Positions 28,787 through 37,842 are shown, counted from the first letter of the stretch. The stretch: 64,000 nucleotides of DNA from Candidatus Sodalis pierantonius str. SOPE (GCF_000517405.1 NZ_CP006568.1:4449141-4513140); one strand, 5' to 3'. Translations and numbers: made by a program. Notes: a model not told the origin generated them from the letters alone.

Positions 28787-30101
28787 GACCCTGTACACGA
28801 TTCTGTGTAAATGCCTTTTCTCAGAAGTGACCGTCCAGGCGGTCACCGAACTCGATAATAAAGCGGCTCATTGCCATGCGCCAGTCCCTCAAAGGCATTG
28901 TCCATTTCTGTGAGGCCGCCTGTATCGCCAGCCACACCACCTTTTTCACTGCGTCGTCGGTCGGGAACACCTTGCGCTTTTTGATGGCATGCCGGATCAC
29001 GCTGTTTAACGACTCGATGGCGTTGGTCGTGTAGATCACCATGCGGATGTCCGTTGGGTAGGCAAAGAACGTGGCCAGATTGGCCCAGTTTGCCTGCCAG
29101 CTTCGACTTATTTGCGGGTAGCGGATGTCCCAGGCACTGGAGAACGCTTCCAGCGCCTGCAAGCCGGCTTCTTCCGTAGGGGCCTGATAGATAGCTTTCA
29201 GGTCGCGGGTGACGGCCTTGTAGTCCTTCCAGGAGACGAACCGCAGGCTGTTGCGCACCATATGTACGATACACAGCTGGAGCCGCGCCTCCGGATACAC
29301 CGCGTTAATAGCGTCAGGGAAACCTTTCAGCCCGTCTACGCAGGCGATAAGGATATCGTTCAGGCCGCGGTTTTTCAGCTCTGTCAGCACGTTCAGCCAG
29401 AACTTTGCGCCTTCATTTTCGGCCAGCCACATACCTAGCAACTCTTTCTGGCCTTCGATGTTGATGCCCAGCGCCAGGAACACAGATTTGTTGATGATGC
29501 GGCTGTCCTGCCGGACTTTTAGAACGATACAGTCAAGATAAACAATGGGATAGACTGCATCCAGAGGCCGGTTTTGCCATTCAACAACCTGCTCCATGAC
29601 CGCATCGGTGACCTTTGAGACCAGCGCCGGCGAGACATCGGCGTCATACAGCTCTTTGAACGCGGCGGCGATCTCGCGGGTGGTCATCCCTTTGGCGTAC
29701 AACGATAAAATCTGGTTATCCATCCCGGTAATCCGGGTCTGGTTCTTCTTCACCAGTTGCGGTTCAAAGGAACCGTCACGATCGCGCGGAGTACGCAGCG
29801 CCAGCGGGCCATCGCCAGTGGTAACGGTTTTTGTGGAATAGCCGTTGCGGGCGTTGGTCCCCGGTTTAGGCTGATTTTTATCGTAGCCGAGGTGATGGGT
29901 CATTTCGGCATTGAGAGCTGCTTCGACGCTGATTTTTTTCAGCAGCCGATCGAAGTGACTGAGATCTTCAGGGGTTTTGAGATTTTTGGCCAGTTCGTTA
30001 GCCAGAGCCTGCAACTGCTTTTCGTCCATAAATTAACCTGTTTTTGATGTTGGATTGAACATATCAAAATCAGGCAAATACACAAATTTCTAAACAGGCT
30101 C
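28787..30101 (-). mobile_element. IS256-family insertion sequence, copy B (inverted)
   Basis: A 1315-bp copy in the opposite orientation to copy A, with the same terminal sequences (GACCC at 28787, GGCTC ending at 30101). Left flank is the Rpn-like fragment and right flank is the truncated IS5 copy, so no target duplication is visible. Its transposase is complete, making it the likely active source. Confidence 0.95.
28821..30029 (-). CDS. IS256-family transposase (copy B, intact)
   Basis: A 402-residue mutator-superfamily transposase with ATG at 30029. Catalytic positions are visible in VYLDCIVLKVRQ (first Asp), ACVDGLKGFPDAI (second Asp) and TTNAIESLNSVIRHAIKKRK (acidic residue). The zinc/helical N-terminal part binds the inverted repeats. 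It is the only one of the four IS256 copies in the window with both a normal start and no stop. IS256 elements move by a copy-out circular intermediate. Confidence 0.95.
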   Translation of the reverse strand: MDEKQLQALANELAKNLKTPEDLSHFDRLLKKISVEAALNAEMTHHLGYDKNQPKPGTNARNGYSTKTVTTGDGPLALRTPRDRDGSFEPQLVKKNQTRITGMDNQILSLYAKGMTTREIAAAFKELYDADVSPALVSKVTDAVMEQVVEWQNRPLDAVYPIVYLDCIVLKVRQDSRIINKSVFLALGINIEGQKELLGMWLAENEGAKFWLNVLTELKNRGLNDILIACVDGLKGFPDAINAVYPEARLQLCIVHMVRNSLRFVSWKDYKAVTRDLKAIYQAPTEEAGLQALEAFSSAWDIRYPQISRSWQANWANLATFFAYPTDIRMVIYTTNAIESLNSVIRHAIKKRKVFPTDDAVKKVVWLAIQAASQKWTMPLRDWRMAMSRFIIEFGDRLDGHF

Positions 30102-31022
30102 CATGATGCGGACGCTGTTTGGCATTCCTAACAGTGTGATCCGGTTAAGTGCTTTAACCATTGCCATTGCCTCACCTACCTGCGCGTCATAGTCATGCAG
30201 ACTCAGATGACCACCCAGAAGTGTTTTAAACCGGAACATGGCCGTTTCAGCCAGTGAACGCCGGTGATAACCTACTTTCTTTTTCCAGGTATCGTTATTG
30301 CCGCTCAGATGCTGATTTGCCACCGCATGGTTACGCTCATGGTATCGAGCTGGCCAATATTGCGCACCACTTCGCGGTGGGATAAGCGGCTTTATTTTTT
30401 TCCTCAGCAGAGCATCATGACAGTAACGCGTATCGTAAGCACTGTCAGCCGACGCTTCCCTGATTTTCCGGTGGGTTTGGTTAATCAGCCCGGGCAGCGC
30501 CTGCGCATCTGTCGTACCGCTTAGCGATAAATCGGCACAGATAATTTCATGTGTCACGCTATCTACTGCCAGATGAAGCTTGCGCCATACTCTGCGCCTC
30601 TCAGCCCCATGCTGCCTGACTTTCCATTCGCCTTCGCCGAAGACTTTCAGGCCGGTGCCATCGATGACCAGGTGTGAGATTTCGCCGCGGGTTGGCGTTT
30701 TTATGCTGATGTCGACGGTTTTTGCTCGCCGGCTGACCAAAGAGTAATCTGGGCAGCGCAGCGACAGCCCCATCAGTTTAAAAATTGAGTCAACGAAACC
30801 CTGTAACGCCCGGAGTGAAAGGTTAAACACGCGCTTTATCATCAGAACCGTGGTAATGGCCATATCGGTGTAGTGAAGCGGCCGGCCACGATGTTCAGGT
30901 GGTGTACTCTCAGTCCATGCAGCAATGGCTGACTCATCAAGCCATACTGTCAGGTCCCCCCGCTGCCTGAGCGCATTGTTGTATGCGGGCCAGTTGGTAA
31001 TTTTAAACTTTTGCTTTGCCAT
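30090..31022 (-). CDS. IS5-family transposase with IS256-derived C-terminus
   Basis: A 310-residue DDE transposase starting at 31022 (MAKQKFKITNWPAYNNALRQ). Catalytic motifs are LVIDGTGLKVF (D), EASADSAYD (D) and RRSLAETAMFRFK (E). The copy at 42574 ends NSVRIM-stop. Here the stop was removed with the 59-bp end, and translation runs into the IS256 terminus, adding Glu-Pro-Val before the TAG supplied by GAGCCTGTTTAG. The catalytic domain is complete, but the element lacks one terminal repeat and cannot move by itself. Confidence 0.92.
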   Translation of the reverse strand: MAKQKFKITNWPAYNNALRQRGDLTVWLDESAIAAWTESTPPEHRGRPLHYTDMAITTVLMIKRVFNLSLRALQGFVDSIFKLMGLSLRCPDYSLVSRRAKTVDISIKTPTRGEISHLVIDGTGLKVFGEGEWKVRQHGAERRRVWRKLHLAVDSVTHEIICADLSLSGTTDAQALPGLINQTHRKIREASADSAYDTRYCHDALLRKKIKPLIPPRSGAQYWPARYHERNHAVANQHLSGNNDTWKKKVGYHRRSLAETAMFRFKTLLGGHLSLHDYDAQVGEAMAMVKALNRITLLGMPNSVRIMEPV

Positions 31023-31097
31023 GGGGACTTGATGTTGAAACGAATGTAGTGATCAGAGCCGCCAGTCACCTAAAAGTTCGATTTATTCAACAAAGCC
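30102..31097 (-). mobile_element. IS5-family (IS903 group) element, 3' truncated
   Basis: 996 bp of an element that is 1055 bp in the copy at 42518. The inverted repeat GATTTATTCAACAAAGCC is present at 31080-31097. The other 59 bp, including the second inverted repeat, are missing and replaced by the end of IS256 copy B. The outer flank at 31098 is inside IS21 sequence, so this IS5 had inserted into an IS21. Confidence 0.93.
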
Positions 31098-31350
31098 TGG
31101 ACTGATAGAAAACCCCACGACAGCTGACGCGTTACTCGATCGGTTAGTACACCCCAGCTATAGACTGGAACTTAAAGACGAATCACTACGCAAAGAGCAA
31201 GGAGTAGCCAGCACAGGAAAAATAGACTAAACCCGAGTTAGAAGATGAGCGAACACGTGATCGAATATCACTGGAATGGGTGATCGGAAAATATCGGAAT
31301 AACTGATCGGATGTCGCCGGAACAGCTGATCGGATACGTCGGAATCTGCA
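31098..31350 (+). mobile_element. IS21 right-end fragment
   Basis: 253 bp corresponding to 23069-23321 of IS21 copy A: the last ~45 codons of istB (ending KEQGVASTGKID) and the right terminal repeats ending GGAATCTGCA. The rest of the element is absent. It joins IS5 on the left and interrupts a regulator gene on the right. Confidence 0.95.
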
Positions 31351-31542
31351 CTTAAGCCAGAAACGGACCGGGCGGGTATTTTCCTTCCGCAAAAATCCCT
31401 CGTCACACAGCTGATTGAGATAAAGGCTTATCACGCTGCGGCTGGCGGAGGTAAAACGTTCGCAGTCCTGCGTGGTAAACCCTTCGCTCTCGTGGTGATA
31501 GCACGCGCTTATTTGTCGGTAAAGATCGTTTTTCGCGGACAT
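31351..31542 (-). pseudogene. N-terminal fragment of a winged-helix regulator
   Basis: MSAKNDLYRQISACYHHESE from ATG 31542 is followed by TTQDCERFTSASRSVISLYL and NQLCDEGFLRKENTRPVRFW, a winged-helix DNA-binding domain. Its ending GRPVRYxL-like motif resembles LevR/DgaR-type sigma-54-dependent PTS regulators. After 64 codons it runs into the IS21 end at 31350, and the ATPase and PTS domains are absent from the window. The family assignment is moderate because only the first domain survives. Confidence 0.5.
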
Positions 31543-31958
31543 GGGGTACCTTTTCGCATTGAATCGATTACAGGGTACCTTGTTGCTTTCACGCGGGTTT
31601 CGCAAGCGCCGGAGCGGGCGAAAGTCAACCACCTCACAGAATTGACCGCTGTGCCTCATCGCGCCCCGCTGCGGGGCCGGATAGCAGGCTGTATCTCACT
31701 GGACCAGGGCGACGCTTAGGCAGAAATAGTTTTCATATTCCCCGGCGCGCTGGCGCCAAAAGGGGTGTTTGCTGCTGCGCGGCAGCATTTTCGGGCCCGA
31801 TAAGCGGCTATTTCTGCTCGTACAGGTTATTGAGATATCTCGGCAGGGATAATGCCTTTCAGCGTCATAGTGAGGCGCCTGGATGTCGGTTGGGGCTGGC
31901 ACATCCAACCGTGAATCTTATGGAGTGAGAGAAAGGGAGCGGACGTTACTAACCAGAT
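31543..31958 (+). other. Intergenic region, no gene recognised
   Basis: 416 bases between the regulator fragment and the 3' end of mnmE. Two GGTACC palindromes (near 31546 and 31574) lie immediately upstream of the regulator start and could be its operator. I see no coding frame with recognisable content. Confidence 0.45.
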
Positions 31959-33323
31959 TCATTTGCCGATACAGAAACTAGAAAAAATCCTGCCGAGCAG
32001 GTCGTCGGAGCTGAATTCACCGGTAATTTCACTCAGCGCCTGTTGCGCCAGCCGTAACTCTTCCGCCAGCAGCTCTCCTGAGTAAGCGCTCACTAACTGT
32101 TCTTTCCCCTGCTGCAAATGCACGGCGGCGGTTTCCAGCGCGTCTAGATGGCGTCGGCGGGCCAAAAAACCCCCCTCGGTGCTGCCGGTAAAGCCCATGC
32201 TCTGCTTCAAATGGGTACGCAGCAGGTCCACGCCCACGCCGGACTGGGCGGAAAGGGTAATGAGTGAGTAACTGCTCACCTCACTAATAGCGACGCTTTC
32301 GCCGGTGAGGTCGGCTTTATTGCGCACTACCGTAACCGGCATACCGGAAGGCAAACGGGCGATAAACGCCGGCCAAAGCATATCCGGGTCACTGAGTGGG
32401 GTGGCGGCGCCGTCCACCATCAGCAGCACATGGTCGGCCTGTTCAATTTCACGCCAGGCACGCTCAATGCCGATCCGCTCCACCTCGTCGCCGGCGTCGC
32501 GCAGGCCGGCGGTATCGATAATATGCAGCGGCATACCGTCCAGGTGGATATGTTCACGCAGCACGTCGCGCGTCGTGCCCGCGATGGCGGTGACGATGGC
32601 GGCCTCGCGCCCCGCAAGCGCGTTCAGCAGGCTGGATTTACCGGCGTTCGGTTTACCGGCAATCACCACTTTCATGCCTTCGCGCAGCAGGCTGCCCTGG
32701 CGCGCTTCGATGCGTACTCCATCAAGGCAGGCGATGACGTCGTTCAGGCTGGCTTCAATTTTACCGTCGGAGAGGAAATCGATTTCTTCATCGGGAAAGT
32801 CGATAGCCGCTTCGACGTAGATGCGCAGGTTAGTGAGCGCTTCCACTAATTCATGAATTCGCCCGGAAAACGCGCCCTGTAGCGAATTGATCGCCGAGCG
32901 GGCGGCCTGCTCAGAGCTAGCGTCAATGAGGTCGGCAATCGCCTCTGCCTGAACGAGGTCCAGTTTGTCATTGAGAAAGGCGCGCTCGGAAAACTCGCCG
33001 GGGCGGGCAATGCGCACGCCGGGCAGCGATACGATACGTTGCAGCAACAGATCCAAGATGACCGGGCCGCCATGCCCTTGCAGTTCCAGGACATCTTCAC
33101 CGGTAAAGGAATGGGGGCCAGGGAAGAACAGGGCAATACCCTGATCAAGCGTAGCGCCGCCGTCATCGTGAAAGGGCAGGTATTCCGCCTGACGCGCCCG
33201 CGGCAGCTTACCCAGCAGCGAGCGGGCCACCGTGGCGGCCTGGGGGCCCGAGACGCGCAGAATGCCGACGCCGCCGCGTCCGGGGGGGGTGGCAAGGGCT
33301 GTGATGGTATCCGTCTGGCTCAT
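31959..33323 (-). CDS. mnmE: tRNA modification GTPase MnmE
   Basis: 454 residues, as in E. coli. The start MSQTDTITALATPPGRGGVG leads the tetrahydrofolate-binding N-domain. The G domain carries GKPNAGKSS (P-loop), TTRDV (switch), DTAGLRD and NKAD. The C-terminus CIGK contains the invariant catalytic Cys. With MnmG it installs 5-carboxymethylaminomethyl groups at U34 of several tRNAs. It is last in the rpmH-rnpA-yidD-yidC-mnmE series and separated from yidC by a terminator. Intact. Confidence 0.97.
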   Translation of the reverse strand: MSQTDTITALATPPGRGGVGILRVSGPQAATVARSLLGKLPRARQAEYLPFHDDGGATLDQGIALFFPGPHSFTGEDVLELQGHGGPVILDLLLQRIVSLPGVRIARPGEFSERAFLNDKLDLVQAEAIADLIDASSEQAARSAINSLQGAFSGRIHELVEALTNLRIYVEAAIDFPDEEIDFLSDGKIEASLNDVIACLDGVRIEARQGSLLREGMKVVIAGKPNAGKSSLLNALAGREAAIVTAIAGTTRDVLREHIHLDGMPLHIIDTAGLRDAGDEVERIGIERAWREIEQADHVLLMVDGAATPLSDPDMLWPAFIARLPSGMPVTVVRNKADLTGESVAISEVSSYSLITLSAQSGVGVDLLRTHLKQSMGFTGSTEGGFLARRRHLDALETAAVHLQQGKEQLVSAYSGELLAEELRLAQQALSEITGEFSSDDLLGRIFSSFCIGK

Positions 33324-33354
33324 TGAAACGCTCGCTTGGCGCCGCGGGGCGCGG

Positions 33355-33391
33355 TTGAAAAAATTAAGGCGGTCATAACCATGACCGCCTT
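33355..33391 (-). terminator. Terminator after yidC
   Basis: On the minus strand AAGGCGGTCAT (33391-33381) and ATGACCGCCTT (33376-33366) form a perfect 11-bp stem with loop GGTT, followed by AATTTTTTTC. It separates yidC from mnmE. Confidence 0.92.
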
Positions 33392-33421
33392 ATCAGCGTG
33401 GCTCGGGCCGGGCGCGCGCCG

Positions 33422-35065
33422 TTATTTGGCTTTTTTATCCCTGCTGTGCAGGCCGCGCTTTTCCAGGCCGCGATAAATAAGCTGCTGCTGGATAATGGTC
33501 ACCAGGTTGCTGACGATATAGTACAACACCAGACCCGACGGGAACCACAGGAAGAACACGGTGAAAATCACCGGCATAAAGGTCATGATCTTCTGCTGCA
33601 TCGGGTCAGTGACGGTGGTGGGCGACATCTTCTGGATGAAGAACATGGTAATGCCCATCAGTACCGGCAGGATGTAGTAGGGATCCTGGGCCGAGAGGTC
33701 ATGGATCCACAGGGCGAACGGCACATGGCGCAATTCGATCGAGCCTGACAGCATGTAATACAGCGCCAGGAAGATCGGCATCTGAATCACCAGCGGCAGG
33801 CAGCCACCCAGTGGATTAACCTTTTCCGCCTTGTACAGCGCCATCATTTCCTGGCTTTGGCGCTGTTTATCGTCACCCAGGCGCTCACGCATCGCCGCCA
33901 GTTTCGGCTGCAGCATGCGCATCTTGGCCATCGAGGTGTACTGCGCCTTGGTCAGCGGGTACATGATGCCGCGCACGATAAAGGTAATGATAATAATGGA
34001 GAAGCCCCAGTTGCCGATATAGCTGTGGATGAATTTCAGCAGCTTGAACAGCGGTTGGGAAATGAACCATAGCCAGCCGTAATCGACCGCCAAATCCAGA
34101 TGCGGGGCGATGGCCGCCATCTTGTCCTGGATTTCCGGGCCGAGCCACAGCGTGGCTTTCAGCTCGCTTTGGCCGCCGGCCGCGACGGTGACAGGAGCGG
34201 ATTTGAAGCCGACCGCCGCCTGGCCGTTGCCCAGGTCCGTGGTATAGAAAGTGTTTTTGCCCTGGGTGAAAGGCACCCAGGCCGTGGCAAAATACTGCTG
34301 CAGCATGGCGACCCAGCCGCCCTCGGTGCTGACGGAGAGATTCTCGCCCTTGATATCTTTGAAGCTGTACTTCTGATATTTGTCGTCGGTAGTGGAGTAC
34401 GCCGCGCCACGGTAAGTGTGTAACGCGAAGTTGCTGCTGCCGGTATCGCGCGCCTTGGGCAAATCAATGGATTGTTTCAGTTGACCGAACAACGTCAGCT
34501 CAAGCGGTTGCGCGCTGGCGTTATTGATATCGTAATTGACGTTTAACGCAAAATCGCCGCGTTTCAAGATGAAGGTCTTGGTGTACACCGCGCCGTCGGG
34601 CGCGGTATAGGTCAGCGGCACGCGCAATTCGCTCTGGTTATCCGCCAGAACATAGGTGTCCTGGTTGGTGGTATACAGCGGGCGTTCGCCGTTGGCGGGA
34701 TTATCCGGGCCGTTTTTGCCGGTCAGGCCGCTTTGCGCCTGATAGACGAACTCCGGGGAGGTTTCCAGCAAATGGAAAGGCTGCGGCGAACCCAGTTTAT
34801 CGGGATAGGACAGCAGGAAAGCCTGCTCGATGTCACCGCCGCGGGTATTGATTTTCAGCGACAGCACGTCGGTTTTCACCGTAATGAGCTGGCCCTGTCC
34901 GCTGTCCGGCACGCCCTGGCTGTCCGGGTCTGCCGCTGTGGTGTTCGCGTTCTGTTGCGTGGTCTGGGCGGTAGGCTTGGGAGCATGGTCCGTCTGCCAG
35001 GCCTGCCAGATCATGAAAGACACGAATAGCAGAGCGATGACAAGAAGATTGCGTTGCGAATCCAT
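33422..35065 (-). CDS. yidC: Membrane protein insertase YidC
   Basis: 547 residues (E. coli 548). MDSQRNLLVIALLFVSFMIW is the N-terminal membrane anchor. A large periplasmic beta domain spans about residues 60-330, and the conserved five-helix insertase core follows (YIGNWGFSIIIITFIVRGIM with the essential Arg, GGCLPLVIQMPIFLALYYML, and a basic tail SRDKKAK). It inserts small inner-membrane proteins and cooperates with SecYEG. It follows yidD by 2 bases in the rpmH operon. Intact. Confidence 0.97.
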   Translation of the reverse strand: MDSQRNLLVIALLFVSFMIWQAWQTDHAPKPTAQTTQQNANTTAADPDSQGVPDSGQGQLITVKTDVLSLKINTRGGDIEQAFLLSYPDKLGSPQPFHLLETSPEFVYQAQSGLTGKNGPDNPANGERPLYTTNQDTYVLADNQSELRVPLTYTAPDGAVYTKTFILKRGDFALNVNYDINNASAQPLELTLFGQLKQSIDLPKARDTGSSNFALHTYRGAAYSTTDDKYQKYSFKDIKGENLSVSTEGGWVAMLQQYFATAWVPFTQGKNTFYTTDLGNGQAAVGFKSAPVTVAAGGQSELKATLWLGPEIQDKMAAIAPHLDLAVDYGWLWFISQPLFKLLKFIHSYIGNWGFSIIIITFIVRGIMYPLTKAQYTSMAKMRMLQPKLAAMRERLGDDKQRQSQEMMALYKAEKVNPLGGCLPLVIQMPIFLALYYMLSGSIELRHVPFALWIHDLSAQDPYYILPVLMGITMFFIQKMSPTTVTDPMQQKIMTFMPVIFTVFFLWFPSGLVLYYIVSNLVTIIQQQLIYRGLEKRGLHSRDKKAK

Positions 35066-35067
35066 TG

Positions 35068-35325
35068 TTAGTGTTCTCTGTTGTCAAAGGTTTTTGGCGG
35101 CACGGGAGCTTCGCCACCTGGGTTCAAAGGGTGGCATTTTAATACGCGTTTTAATGTCAACCAACTGCCTTTTAACATACCAAACCTGCGTATCGCCTCA
35201 ATTCCATACTGCGAACAAGTGGGCCGGAACCGGCAATGAGGTCCCAGCAACGGGCTGATCACGAGTTGATAACCGCGTATCAACCCGATCAGCAGCTTTG
35301 AGACTGGCGACAATGGCGGCGCCAT
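35068..35325 (-). CDS. yidD: Membrane protein insertion efficiency factor YidD
   Basis: 85 residues, the usual length. MAPPLSPVSKLLIGLIRGYQ is an amphipathic N-terminal helix. LLGPHCRFRPTCSQYGIEAIRRFG is split by me as LLGPHCRF and PTCSQYGIEAIRRFG, with the three conserved Cys; KRVLKCHPLNPGGEAPVPP completes the family signature. Thought to assist YidC at the membrane. Its start overlaps the end of rnpA by 37 bases, as in E. coli. Intact. Confidence 0.95.
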   Translation of the reverse strand: MAPPLSPVSKLLIGLIRGYQLVISPLLGPHCRFRPTCSQYGIEAIRRFGMLKGSWLTLKRVLKCHPLNPGGEAPVPPKTFDNREH

Positions 35326-35648
35326 AATTTTTCTAACGCTTCCGTCAGGGCATGGTTATCCAGATCGGCCACGCCTTTTTTGGCGATGACCACAAAATCC
35401 ATGGCGGGCAGGGCGTGCTGATGTAGGCGGAAACTTTCGCGCGTCAGGCGCTTGATCCTGTTTCGTTCATGGGCCCGTTTTACATGTTTTTTGGCGACCG
35501 TGAGACCGACGCGGGGATGCCCCAGCGTGTTCAGGCGGCCGAGGATGGTGACATGCGGCGTGCCGGCCCGTTGAGGCTGCTGGAAGACGAAAGTAAAATG
35601 ATTGGGAGTTAACAACCGTAACTCCCGGGGAAATGCGAGCTTAACCAC
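35289..35648 (-). CDS. rnpA: Ribonuclease P protein component RnpA
   Basis: 119 residues, identical in length to E. coli RnpA. MVKLAFPRELRLLTPNHFTF is followed by the RNR motif region (KRAHERNRIKRLTRESFRL), which binds the catalytic RNase P RNA. It matures tRNA 5' ends. It lies 17 bases downstream of rpmH and overlaps yidD. Intact. Confidence 0.96.
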   Translation of the reverse strand: MVKLAFPRELRLLTPNHFTFVFQQPQRAGTPHVTILGRLNTLGHPRVGLTVAKKHVKRAHERNRIKRLTRESFRLHQHALPAMDFVVIAKKGVADLDNHALTEALEKLWRRHCRQSQSC

Positions 35649-35665
35649 CCGGTGGGCAAGCTTTC

Positions 35666-35809
35666 TTACTTGGAAGATACGGTCAGGCGTGTACGGCCTT
35701 TTGCACGGCGACGTGCCAAAACCTGACGACCGTTCTTCGTTGCCATACGAGCACGGAAACCGTGGGTACGGTTGCGTTTCAATACGGACGGTTGGAAAGT
35801 GCGTTTCAT
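35666..35809 (-). CDS. rpmH: Ribosomal protein L34
   Basis: 47 residues from ATG 35809: MKRTFQPSVLKRNRTHGFRA, then RMATKNGRQVLARRRAKGRT and RLTVSSK. Highly basic, and identical to the family apart from a Ser inserted in the last residues (E. coli ends TVSK, 46 residues). It belongs to the 50S subunit and is the first gene of the rpmH-rnpA-yidD-yidC operon, divergent from dnaA. Confidence 0.97.
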   Translation of the reverse strand: MKRTFQPSVLKRNRTHGFRARMATKNGRQVLARRRAKGRTRLTVSSK

Positions 35810-36071
35810 AGCGATTTCTACCTAAACTTTGATAATTACTGATCAGTAAACGCGTTTGGCCGCTCGGCGTGAAAACGACCGACGCCTCAATCGCATAACG
35901 ATGATAAAAGAGGCGAAATTGTAATAATTGTACAGTCCCGAGTCAATTCACATCGCGCATACCCGCCTGAATACCCGTGTTCATGCCAGAATCTCCGTCC
36001 GGTAAGTCGGACAGGACAACAGACGTCACGCGTAGGCTGAGAATTATACGGGGTTCGCGCCAAAGCGCAAG

Positions 36072-36445
36072 GATCATGCGGGATTTACTCTATTCCTGGC
36101 AGGATCACATGTCCGCGATCCCGGCCGAAAAATTCAGACTATGCTTAATTTCGTCGATCATAAGGCTTACTTTTTATCCAGCGGGGACAGAATCAGGTAC
36201 ACTCCCAAGCGCCCGGTTACCCTGTGGATAAAAAGGTTGAAAACTGTGTAGAAGAGGAGGATCTGCGGCGCGGTTTGCGTTATGATCCGCACTCCCTGAC
36301 GGGATCCTCACCAAGATCCGTTGCGGGAAAAACCGTTTAAGGCGGTTCGCAGGTTGCATCACGGTAATCTGTGTCAAAAAGATGATCCTGAATCATACAG
36401 TTTTGTTTCTTTTCTTTTGTTGATCTTGTTCGATTGGAGTCCGCC
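36072..36445 (+). promoter_or_regulatory. dnaA control region rich in GATC
   Basis: The rpmH-dnaA spacer (35810-36445) has no gene. Its right half carries ten GATC sites (about 36072, 36103, 36117, 36156, 36260, 36284, 36303, 36315, 36384, 36422) in 355 bases, where one or two are expected by chance. A DnaA box lies in the middle. Known in E. coli: Dam/SeqA sequestration and DnaA autorepression act here. The region appears fully conserved. Confidence 0.75.
36223..36231 (-). promoter_or_regulatory. Consensus DnaA box upstream of dnaA
   Basis: TGTGGATAA, the perfect complement of TTATCCACA, lies 215 bases before the dnaA start. It corresponds to the autoregulatory DnaA box between the two dnaA promoters of E. 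coli. Confidence 0.88.
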
Positions 36446-37840
36446 GTGTCACTTTCGCTTTGGCAGCAATGTCTTGCCCGGTTACAGGATGAGTTACCTG
36501 CCACAGAATTCAGTATGTGGATACGCCCCCTACAGGCGGAACTGAGTGACAACACTCTGGCGCTTTACGCCCCTAATCGGTTCGTGCTGGATTGGGTGCG
36601 GGATAAGTATTTGAACAACATCAACGGGTTGCTGAATGACTTCTGCGGCACCGATGCGCCGCTGCTGCGCTTTGAGGTGGGCAGCAAGCCGCCGCAAATG
36701 GCGGTGCTTCAGCCCGCGAGCCATCACGCCAGCGAGGCGCCGTCCCAAGCGGCGGTCGCACGTCCGCGGCCCAGCCGGCCGAGCTGGGATAACGCTCCGC
36801 TGCAACCGGAGCTCTCTTATCGCTCCAATGTGAATCCCAAACATAACTTTGACAATTTCGTTGAAGGTAAATCGAACCAGCTGGCGCGCGCCGCGGCGCG
36901 GCAGGTCGCCGACAATCCCGGCGGCGCTTATAATCCGCTGTTCCTTTATGGTGGCACCGGGCTGGGCAAGACCCATCTGCTGCACGCGGTGGGCAATGGC
37001 ATCATGGCGCGCAAGGCCAATGCCAAAGTGGTATATATGCATTCAGAGCGTTTTGTCCAGGATATGGTCAAGGCATTACAAAATAATGCCATTGAGGAAT
37101 TTAAACGCTATTACCGGTCGGTGGACGCGTTGCTTATCGATGACATTCAGTTTTTCGCCAATAAAGAGCGCTCGCAGGAGGAGTTTTTCCATACCTTCAA
37201 TGCGCTGCTGGAAGGCAATCAGCAGATTATTCTGACCTCCGATCGCTATCCTAAGGAAATAAACGGCGTCGAAGACCGATTGAAGTCGCGCTTTGGCTGG
37301 GGGCTGACGGTGGCGATTGAGCCGCCGGAGCTTGAGACGCGCGTGGCGATATTAATGAAGAAAGCCGATGAGAACGCGATCCGCCTGCCGGGGGAAGTGG
37401 CCTTTTTTATCGCCAAGCGTTTACGTTCCAACGTCCGCGAGCTCGAAGGAGCGTTGAACCGCGTCATTGCCAACGCCAACTTCACCGGCCGGGCGATTAC
37501 CATTGACTTTGTGCGCGAAGCGCTGCGGGATCTCCTGGCGCTGCAGGAAAAGCTGGTCACCATTGATAATATTCAGAAAACCGTCGCGGAATACTATAAA
37601 ATCAAGGTGGCCGATTTGCTCTCCAAGCGGCGTTCACGCTCGGTAGCCCGCCCCCGACAGATGGCGATGGCGTTATCGAAAGAATTAACCAACCATAGTC
37701 TGCCCGAAATCGGCGACGCGTTCGGCGGGCGCGATCATACTACGGTGCTGCACGCCTGCCGGAAAATCGAGCAATTGCGTGAAGAGAGCCACGATATTAA
37801 AGAAGATTTCTCTAACTTAATCAGAACATTGTCTTCCTAA
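36446..37840 (+). CDS. dnaA: Chromosomal replication initiator DnaA
   Basis: 464 residues from a GTG start at 36446 (VSLSLWQQCLARLQDELPAT), the same start codon as E. coli dnaA. Domain I is residues 1-85, and a variable linker follows (to about 130). The AAA+ domain has LFLYGGTGLGKTHLL (Walker A) and ALLIDDIQFFANK (Walker B). Domain IV has the signature GRDHTTVLHACRKIEQL, which binds DnaA boxes. Intact; the linker is slightly shorter than in E. coli (467). dnaN follows after 2 bases. Confidence 0.98.
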   Translation: MSLSLWQQCLARLQDELPATEFSMWIRPLQAELSDNTLALYAPNRFVLDWVRDKYLNNINGLLNDFCGTDAPLLRFEVGSKPPQMAVLQPASHHASEAPSQAAVARPRPSRPSWDNAPLQPELSYRSNVNPKHNFDNFVEGKSNQLARAAARQVADNPGGAYNPLFLYGGTGLGKTHLLHAVGNGIMARKANAKVVYMHSERFVQDMVKALQNNAIEEFKRYYRSVDALLIDDIQFFANKERSQEEFFHTFNALLEGNQQIILTSDRYPKEINGVEDRLKSRFGWGLTVAIEPPELETRVAILMKKADENAIRLPGEVAFFIAKRLRSNVRELEGALNRVIANANFTGRAITIDFVREALRDLLALQEKLVTIDNIQKTVAEYYKIKVADLLSKRRSRSVARPRQMAMALSKELTNHSLPEIGDAFGGRDHTTVLHACRKIEQLREESHDIKEDFSNLIRTLSS

Positions 37841-37842
37841 CT

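Noticed and set aside
30264..30524. Plus-strand frame repeated at 42739
   Set aside because: Both lie antisense in the IS5 transposase and are repeated only because the element is.
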